NCBI RefSeq assembly: GCF_943913695.1
Contig: NZ_CALTZE010000104.1
Span: 1-13,723, forward strand
DNA length: 13,723 nucleotides
Origin: an uncultured Marmoricola sp.
GTDB taxonomy: Bacteria > Actinomycetota > Actinomycetes > Propionibacteriales > Nocardioidaceae
Direction of reading: 5' to 3'
In this document: positions 7,391 through 13,723 of the stretch, in pieces
Layout of the letters: every line of letters begins with the position of its first letter
How positions within the stretch are numbered: position 1 is the stretch's first letter
Translations under genes and position numbers: made by a program
The notes under the pieces: model-generated
What the model saw: the letters and a program-made list of their open reading frames with translations, nothing else
The model's database searches: none
Told to the model about the DNA's origin: nothing

Positions 7391-7439
7391 GCAGCACACC
7401 ACGGGGTCCGCGTCGTACGGCGCGGACCCCGTGGGCTGC
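7391..7439 (+). terminator. Strong intercistronic hairpin between lipoprotein and ATPase genes (leaky terminator or RNA-stability element)
   Basis: A perfect 14-bp stem (CCACGGGGTCCGCG at 7399-7412 pairing with 7421-7434) closes an 8-base loop TCGTACGG. Outside a 3-base bulge the stem extends by five more pairs, GCAGC (7391-7395) with GCTGC (7435-7439). It starts 15 bp after the lipoprotein stop and ends 11 bp before the next Shine-Dalgarno. There is no U tract. Such hairpins after binding-protein genes typically cut read-through or protect the upstream mRNA, raising binding protein over ATPase and permease. Confidence 0.75.
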
Positions 7440-7450
7440 ACCCGAGAAGC

Positions 7451-7460
7451 AGGAGGCACG

Positions 7461-7463
<3 letters not shown>
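7451..7463 (+). promoter_or_regulatory. Shine-Dalgarno AGGAGG fixing the ATPase start at GTG 7461
   Basis: AGGAGG (7451-7456) precedes GTG (7461-7463) by four bases. An in-frame GTG at 7431 also exists, but it lies inside the hairpin stem and has no ribosome-binding site. The 7461 start is therefore preferred, which shortens the protein by ten residues. Confidence 0.8.
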
Positions 7464-9061
<1,598 letters not shown>

Positions 9062-9065
<4 letters not shown>

Positions 9066-10201
9066 ACCTCCTGCGACGCGCCGCGCTGGTGCTCGCCGCC
9101 CCCGTCCTCGCCCTGGTCGTCGCCGGTGCGATCGTCAGCACGCTGCTCTTCGCGACCGGGGACGACGTCGCCGGCTTCTGGAGCGTGATGACGCAGGTGC
9201 CGGGGGAGCGCACCATCGTCGCGATCCTCAACCAGAGCGCGATCCTCTACCTCTCCGGCGTGGCCGCGGCGATCGGCTTCCGGATGAACCTGTTCAACAT
9301 CGGCGTCGAGGGGCAGTACCGCCTCGCCGGCTTCGCCGCAGGCGCCTTCGCGGGCCAGGCCTGGCTCCCGGGCTACCTCAACACGATCGTGGCGATCCTG
9401 GTCGCGATGCTCGTTGGCGCGCTGTGGGCCGGCATCGCCGCCGTGCTGCGCACCACCCGCGGCGTCTCCGAGGTGATCTCCACGATCATGCTCAACGCGA
9501 TCGCGGGCTCGCTGATCGGCTACCTGATCAAGCGCTGGGGCGAGCGCACCGGCAACGCCACCAACACCAAGCCGATCCCCGAGGGGAGCCGGGTCGGCAC
9601 GATCCCGCTCTTCTCCGACTCCCCGCTCGACCTCTACGGCCTGGCGCTGCTGGCGATCGTGGTGGGTGTGGCCTTCTGGGTGCTGCTCAACCGCACCCGC
9701 TTCGGCTTCGACCTGCGGGCCGCGGGCGCCTCCGAGAGCGCGGCGGTCGCCAGCGGTGTCTCGGTCAAGCGGATGATCGTCGCCTCGATGCTGCTCTCCG
9801 GAGCCGTTGCGGGGCTGGTCGGGCTGCCGGTGATGTTCAGCCAGTCCTACAACTACGGCTCCTCCTTCCAGACCGGTCTCGGCTTCGCCGGCATCGCGGT
9901 CGCGCTGCTCGGGCGCAACCACCCGGTCGGGATCGCGCTGGGCGCGCTGGTCTTCGCCTACCTCTCCCAGCAGGCCAACCTGCTCAACATCCAGGCCGGC
10001 ATCAGCCCCGACATCATCGAGGCCACCCAGGGCATCATCGTGCTCGCCGTGGTCATCGCCTACGTCGTCGTACGCCGCTTCCGCGTGCGGCAGGAGCAGG
10101 CGGAGGTGGCGCGGACGCTCGCGAGCGAGCCGAAGCCGGCGACGGCCGGGGCCACGACCGACACCACGACCGGCACCACGACTGGGGGAGGTGCTCGATG
10201 A
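9062..10201 (+). CDS. Nucleoside ABC transporter permease 1 (NupP-like, BPD_transp_2 family)
   Basis: This is a 379-aa multi-spanning inner-membrane protein of the branched-chain-amino-acid/ribose/nucleoside permease family. The first hydrophobic segment covers residues 7-30. The family motif FNIGVEG is at 78-84 (GFRMNLFNIGVEGQYRLAG), followed by TRGVSEVISTIMLN and by the cytoplasmic coupling region LRAAGASESAAVASGVSV, which should contact the ATPase. Several further helices run to ALVFAYLSQQANLL and IIVLAVVIAYVVVRRF. After the last helix the cytoplasmic tail is Thr/Gly-rich and is encoded by a 12-bp tandem repeat. The ATG start lies in the ATGA overlap with the ATPase stop; GGAG elements lie just upstream. 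Its partner in the heterodimeric pore is the next gene, also ATGA-coupled. It resembles B. subtilis NupP (YufP) in type; orthology was not tested. Confidence 0.92.
10152..10187 (+). repeat. 12-bp tandem repeat in the permease 1 tail, three copies
   Basis: The units CCACGACCGACA (10152-10163), CCACGACCGGCA (10164-10175) and CCACGACTGGGG (10176-10187) encode the Thr-rich tail TTDTTTGTTTGG. The period of four codons preserves the frame when copies are gained or lost. The last unit runs into the Shine-Dalgarno GGGGGAGG (10184-10191) of the next permease. Confidence 0.75.
10184..10191 (+). promoter_or_regulatory. Shine-Dalgarno GGGGGAGG for permease 2
   Basis: This purine run lies six bases before the ATG at 10198 and within the last codons of permease 1, so the second permease can be initiated directly as well as by coupling. 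It is the strongest ribosome-binding site among the overlapped genes of this operon. Confidence 0.65.
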
Positions 10202-11448
10202 GCGCGGTGATGACTGCTGCACCTGCTCCCGCGCCGGCCGCGCGGCGGCGTACGACCCGCGTGCTGGGGCTGGTCGCCGGCTTCGTGGTGCTGCTGTGCC
10301 TGGTGCGGGTCGTGACCGGTGCCAACCAGCTCACCTCCTTCGGCACCCTGGCGCTGACCCTGACGGCCGCGATGCCGATCGCGATGGCCGGTCTCGGGGG
10401 TCTGTGGGCCGAGCGGGCCGGCGTGGTCAACATCGGCCTCGAGGGCATGATGATCATGGGCACCATCGGGGCCGGCTACATCGGCTTCCACTACGGCTGG
10501 CTGGCCGGGGTGCTCGGCGCGGCGCTCTTCGGGCTGATCGGCGGGGCGCTGCACGCCCTGGCCACCGTCGTCTTCGGTGTCGACCACATCGTCTCCGGCG
10601 TCGCGATCAACATCATCGCCCTGGGCATCTCCGGCTTCCTGGCCGAGGTGTGGTTCTCCGCGCTGCCCGGCGGTGGCCCGACCCAGTCGCCGCCCTTGCC
10701 CGCGATCCCACGCATCGACCTGCCGTTCCTGGCCGACCCGCTGAAGTCGCTGGCCGAGACCGGGTGGTTCCTGGTCGCCGACCTCGCCTCGCTGCTCGAG
10801 GTCTTCACCCGCAACCTCTCGCTGCTGCACGTGGTGGGGCTGCTGCTCCTGCCGCTGAGCTTCTGGATCCTGTGGCGCACGCGCTTCGGGCTGCGGCTGC
10901 GCTCGTGCGGCGAGGCGCCCGGCGCCGCGGAGTCGCTCGGCGTCAACGTCTACCGCTACAAGTTCCTGGCCGTGCTCATCTCCGGTGCCCTGGCCGGTCT
11001 GGGCGGCTCGATGCTCGCGATGGTCTCCTACTCCGGCTTTCAGGTCGGCCAGACCAACGGGTTGGGCTACATCGGCCTGGCGGCGATGATCTTCGGCAAC
11101 TGGCGGCCCACCGGCCTGCTCGTCGGGGCGCTGCTCTTCGGCTACACCTACGCCCTGCCCTTCCGCAGCGGCGAGGTCTCGGTGCACGCGCTGCTGCTGC
11201 TGGTCGCGGCGCTGCTGGCGGCCGTGGCCGTGATGCAGCTGACCCGGGGGCGGCGTACGCAGGCCATCGCGGCAGCGGTCTTCGCGGCGGCCTTCCTGGC
11301 GTGGTTCCTGCTCACCGACACGGTGCCGGCCGACTTCACCCGGATGTCGCCCTACGTCACAACCCTGCTGGTGCTCGCGCTGGCCTCGCAGCGGCTGCGG
11401 ATGCCGGCCGCCGACGGCCTGCCCTACCGCAAGGGATCGGTCGGATGA
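10198..11448 (+). CDS. Nucleoside ABC transporter permease 2 (NupQ-like, BPD_transp_2 family)
   Basis: This is the second pore subunit, 416 aa. A short Ala/Pro- and Arg-rich cytoplasmic N-terminus (APAPAPAARRRTTR) precedes the first helix (about 21-40). The family motif NIGLEG is at residues 78-83 (ERAGVVNIGLEGMMIMG), followed by GVDHIVSGVAINIIALGISGF, then by the coupling segment LRSCGEAPGAAESLGVNVYRYK and by LGYIGLAAMIFGNWRPTG. At 416 aa it is longer than the roughly 310-330 aa I expect for NupQ/YufQ. Extra length comes from the loop around PLKSLAETGWFLVADLASLLEV and from two additional hydrophobic stretches at the C-terminus (ALLLLVAALLAAVAVMQL and AAAVFAAAFLAWFLL). The start is the ATG of the ATGA overlap with permease 1, backed by a strong Shine-Dalgarno. 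Its stop overlaps the cdd start. Confidence 0.92.
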   Translation: MSAVMTAAPAPAPAARRRTTRVLGLVAGFVVLLCLVRVVTGANQLTSFGTLALTLTAAMPIAMAGLGGLWAERAGVVNIGLEGMMIMGTIGAGYIGFHYGWLAGVLGAALFGLIGGALHALATVVFGVDHIVSGVAINIIALGISGFLAEVWFSALPGGGPTQSPPLPAIPRIDLPFLADPLKSLAETGWFLVADLASLLEVFTRNLSLLHVVGLLLLPLSFWILWRTRFGLRLRSCGEAPGAAESLGVNVYRYKFLAVLISGALAGLGGSMLAMVSYSGFQVGQTNGLGYIGLAAMIFGNWRPTGLLVGALLFGYTYALPFRSGEVSVHALLLLVAALLAAVAVMQLTRGRRTQAIAAAVFAAAFLAWFLLTDTVPADFTRMSPYVTTLLVLALASQRLRMPAADGLPYRKGSVG

Positions 11449-11858
11449 GCGAGGTCGACGCCGGTCCCGACGCGGCCTTCGACTGGGAGCAGCTGAAGGT
11501 CCGCGCCGTCGAGGCCGCGACGCATGCCTACGCGCCCTACTCCGACTACCAGGTCGGAGCGGCAGCGGTGGTCGACGACGGCCGCGTGGTCACGGGCTGC
11601 AACGTCGAGAACGCCTCCTACGGCGTCGGCCTGTGCGCCGAGTGCGGCCTCGTCAGCCAGCTGCAGCTCAGCGGCGGTGGGCGGCTGACCCACTTCGTGT
11701 GCGTCAACAAGACCCACGACGTGATCATGCCGTGCGGGCGGTGCCGCCAGCTGCTGTGGGAGTTCGGCGGCCCCGACCTGCTGCTCTGGACCGTGTCCGG
11801 CGTACGCCGGATGAGCGAGGTGCTGCCGGATGCCTTCGGGCCCGACGACCTCGCTTGA
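11445..11858 (+). CDS. cdd: Cytidine deaminase
   Basis: This zinc enzyme converts cytidine and 2'-deoxycytidine to uridine and deoxyuridine in the cytoplasm. It is 137 aa, the length of the small tetrameric class. The substrate motif GCNVENASYG is at residues 51-60. CAEC (64-67) supplies zinc ligand Cys64 and the catalytic Glu66, and PCGRC (96-100) supplies Cys97 and Cys100. The ATG lies in the ATGA overlap with the second permease stop, with AAGGGA about eight bases upstream. The tight coupling to the transporter implies that imported pyrimidine nucleosides enter salvage or catabolism here. Its 3' end overlaps the P450 start by 29 bp. Further salvage genes often found beside cdd (thymidine phosphorylase, adenosine deaminase) are not in this window. 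Confidence 0.96.
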   Translation: MSEVDAGPDAAFDWEQLKVRAVEAATHAYAPYSDYQVGAAAVVDDGRVVTGCNVENASYGVGLCAECGLVSQLQLSGGGRLTHFVCVNKTHDVIMPCGRCRQLLWEFGGPDLLLWTVSGVRRMSEVLPDAFGPDDLA

Positions 11859-12987
11859 CCTGACCTCGCCCGCGCTGGTCGAGGACCCCTACCCGGCGCT
11901 CGCCGAGGAGCGCGCCCGGCACGCGGTGGCCCGGCACGAGCAGACCGGGACCTGGCTGGCCTTCGGCCACGCGGCAGCGGGGGCCGTGCTGCGCGCGCGG
12001 GGCCTCGGCCGGCTCTGGCGCGACCGCGAGCCGACGGCCTACCTCGAGCCCTTCAACCTGCTGCACCGCCACCAGATGATGGAGCAGGAGCCGCCCGACC
12101 ACACCCGGCTGCGGCGCGCCGTCTCCGGGGCCTTCAACCGCGGTCACGTGGAGCGGCTCCGGCCGCGCGTCGTCGAGATCGCGGGCGGGCTGCTGGACGA
12201 GGCGGGCGAGGAGCTCGACCTGCTCGCCGACTACGCCGAGCCGCTGCCCGTGCTGGTGATCGCGGAGCTGGTCGGGCTCGACTCCGCCGACGTGCCGTCG
12301 CTGCGGACCTGGAGCCAGGCGATCGTGCGGATGTATGAGCCCGACCCCTCGCCCCAGGTCGTCGCCGAGGCCGTGCAGGCCTCCACCGACTTCGCCGCGC
12401 TGGTGCGCGAGCACCTGCGGCGCCGTCGTGCCCAGCCGGGAGCCGACCTCACAACCGACCTGATCGCCGCGGGACTGAGCGACCTCGAGCTGGTCGCCAC
12501 CGTCGTGCTGCTGCTCAACGCCGGCCACGAGGCGTCGGTCAACGTCTTCGGCAACGGACTGGTCGGGCTGCTGCGCTCGGGGCGCACGCTCGACGAGGTC
12601 ACCGACCTGCCCCTGCTGGTCGAGGAGATGCTGCGCTTCGACTCGGCGCTGCAGCTCTTCGAGCGCACCGCCAAGCACGACCTCGAGGTCGCCGGTGTAC
12701 GACTGCGGGCAGGGGAGCGGATCGCGGCGCTGCTGGGAGCGGCCAACCGCGACCCGGCCGTCTTCGCGCAGCCGGACGACTTCTCGCCCGGGCGCGACCC
12801 CAACCCCCACCTCGCCTTCGGCGCGGGCGTGCACTTCTGCCTGGGCGCTCCGCTGGCCCGCATGGAGCTCGTCGAGTCGCTCGGAGTCCTGGCCGCACGT
12901 CGGCCCGGCCTGCAGCTGGCGGGCCCGCCGACCTCGCGCGGCACCTTCGTGCTCCGCGGCTACGCCACGGTGCCGGTCACGGGCTAG
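11830..12987 (+). CDS. Cytochrome P450, EryF-like I-helix
   Basis: This is a 385-aa soluble bacterial class I-type P450, a heme monooxygenase that needs separate ferredoxin partners; none is encoded here. The C-helix region EPPDHTRLRR is at residues 87-96. The I-helix oxygen-activation motif is AGHEAS (231-236), with Ala235 where most P450s have Thr. The K-helix ExxR is Glu266-Arg269 (EMLR). The heme loop FGAGVHFCLG is at 330-339 with axial ligand Cys337. The ATG at 11830 lies inside cdd. It is the only reasonable start before the conserved DPYPALAEER segment, and a GAGG lies about 10 bases upstream, so translation is probably coupled to cdd. The substrate cannot be read from the sequence. 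Its 3' end overlaps the converging MFS gene by 11 bp. Confidence 0.95.
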   Translation: MPSGPTTSLDLTSPALVEDPYPALAEERARHAVARHEQTGTWLAFGHAAAGAVLRARGLGRLWRDREPTAYLEPFNLLHRHQMMEQEPPDHTRLRRAVSGAFNRGHVERLRPRVVEIAGGLLDEAGEELDLLADYAEPLPVLVIAELVGLDSADVPSLRTWSQAIVRMYEPDPSPQVVAEAVQASTDFAALVREHLRRRRAQPGADLTTDLIAAGLSDLELVATVVLLLNAGHEASVNVFGNGLVGLLRSGRTLDEVTDLPLLVEEMLRFDSALQLFERTAKHDLEVAGVRLRAGERIAALLGAANRDPAVFAQPDDFSPGRDPNPHLAFGAGVHFCLGAPLARMELVESLGVLAARRPGLQLAGPPTSRGTFVLRGYATVPVTG

Positions 12988-13723
12988 CGAGGGAGCGCTC
13001 CCTGGTGCGGGGGCTGAGGAGGCCGCCGGCGACCGCCAGCAGGGCGAGGCCGGCGAGCAGCAGGGTGAGCGCCTGCGGCGTGGCGAGGAGCGCGAGCAGC
13101 GCACCGCCCAGGCCGACGAAGATCGCCTGCGACATCTGGTCGGCGAGCTGGATCGAGGAGGAGTTGAAGCCCACCTCGTCGCCCGCCGAGTGCGCCAGCA
13201 TCAGGTAGGACAGCGAGGAGAAGGCCAGCCCCATGCCGAGACCCGCGAGCGTCATCGCGGGGAACGCGAGCCACGCCACCCCCCAGGTGGGGGTGACGAG
13301 CAGCAGGCCCAGCAGCCCGGCGAGCAGGCCGCCGAAGCCGGCCCGCAGCAAGGCGTCGCGGGCGAGCTCGGGACGGCGGCCCTGCCAGGCCGAGGCGTAG
13401 GACCACCCGAGCGACCCCGCGATCAGGGGCGTGCCCGCGGCGGTGATCGACCAGCCGTGGGTGCTGGTGAGGGTGAGCGGGAGGTAGGCGACGGTGGTGA
13501 AGAAGGCCGCGGAGAGCAGCCAGCGGCCCGCCACGACCGCGGCGATGCCGGGACGGGCGCTCGGCGTACCGGGCGGGAAGAGGCGCCGCAGCGCCACCGC
13601 GAGCACCAGCAGCGCGCCGGCCATCAGGCCCAGACGCCAGCCGCGGGGGTCCTCACCGGCCCAGGTCAGGGCGGAGACGCCGGTCGCGGCGACGACCGCG
13701 GCGGAGACCAGGCCGGGTCGTGC
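12977..13723 (-). CDS. MFS transporter (C-terminal part; start beyond the right edge)
   Basis: The minus-strand frame is open from the right edge to the TGA at 12977-12979, giving 248 visible residues. An internal Met (codon at 13622-13624) follows 33 codons of continuous open frame that also look membrane-type, so the true start is off the window. About seven hydrophobic segments are visible, among them GLMAGALLVLAVAL, WLLSAAFFTTVAYLPLTL, GFGGLLAGLLGLLLV, LAFPAMTLAGLGMGLAFSS, IFVGLGGALLALLA and LTLLLAGLALLAVAGGLL. The segment GDEVGFNSSSIQLADQMSQ, between two helices, resembles the conserved polar stretch of DHA2-type drug efflux MFS proteins. The tail ends in SPRTRERSLASP. Substrate is unknown. 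It converges on the P450 gene and need not share its regulation. Confidence 0.85.
   Translation of the reverse strand, partial: ARPGLVSAAVVAATGVSALTWAGEDPRGWRLGLMAGALLVLAVALRRLFPPGTPSARPGIAAVVAGRWLLSAAFFTTVAYLPLTLTSTHGWSITAAGTPLIAGSLGWSYASAWQGRRPELARDALLRAGFGGLLAGLLGLLLVTPTWGVAWLAFPAMTLAGLGMGLAFSSLSYLMLAHSAGDEVGFNSSSIQLADQMSQAIFVGLGGALLALLATPQALTLLLAGLALLAVAGGLLSPRTRERSLASP
12990..13003. terminator. 14-bp perfect palindrome at the convergent P450/MFS junction
   Basis: AGGGAGCGCTCCCT lies three bases after the P450 stop and within the last codons of the MFS gene. As RNA it could fold on either strand with about five pairs and a four-base loop. A bidirectional terminator is possible, but the stem is short and there is no T tract on either side. 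Confidence 0.3.

Noticed and set aside
12977..13723. Calling the MFS gene complete from the Met at 13624
   Set aside because: The frame stays open to the window edge with membrane-like residues, and 215 residues would be only about half an MFS protein; it is better called partial.

Overview
The window is very GC-rich. It uses GTG and TTG starts freely, packs genes with ATGA stop/start overlaps, and encodes a catalogue typical of a high-GC actinobacterium. A member of the Nocardioidaceae (Nocardioides-like) fits best, but that is an inference from composition, gene order and protein style. There are no tRNA, rRNA, CRISPR, phage or insertion-sequence signals.

Region 1 (1-4806) is a methylmalonyl-CoA mutase operon on the + strand. 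It holds the 3' part of mutA (small, non-catalytic subunit; its start lies off the left edge), mutB (large catalytic subunit, B12-binding) and meaB (G3E-type GTPase chaperone). mutA and mutB overlap by 4 bp; mutB and meaB overlap by 8 bp. Together they interconvert succinyl-CoA and methylmalonyl-CoA, which links propionyl-CoA (odd-chain fatty acids, Val/Ile, cholesterol side chains) to the TCA cycle. The mutA reading frame carries an in-frame 69-bp tandem repeat built from hairpin-forming 27-bp sub-repeats. It adds roughly 55-60 Gly/Ser-rich residues inside the barrel domain.

Region 2 (4807-6154) is a separate gene for an M20-family amidohydrolase. It sits behind a 142-bp spacer holding weak hairpins, a direct repeat and a -10-like box that would give a leaderless transcript.

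Region 3 (6155-12987) is a nucleoside-uptake operon: a BMP-family lipoprotein, a double-domain ABC ATPase, two permeases, cytidine deaminase (cdd) and a cytochrome P450. A strong hairpin separates the lipoprotein gene from the ATPase gene and probably lets the binding protein be made in excess. From the ATPase onward every junction is an overlap: three ATGA junctions, then a 29-bp overlap of cdd with the P450. Imported nucleosides, including cytidine or deoxycytidine, would be deaminated by Cdd. The coupled P450 is the unexpected member; it has an EryF-like I-helix (AGHEAS) lacking the usual threonine.

Region 4 (12977-13723) is the 3' part of a minus-strand MFS transporter that converges on the P450 with an 11-bp overlap; its start is off the right edge.

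I do not see a clearly new multi-gene system. The best leads are the repeat expansion inside mutA, the P450 coupled to nucleoside salvage, and the bmp/ATPase hairpin.
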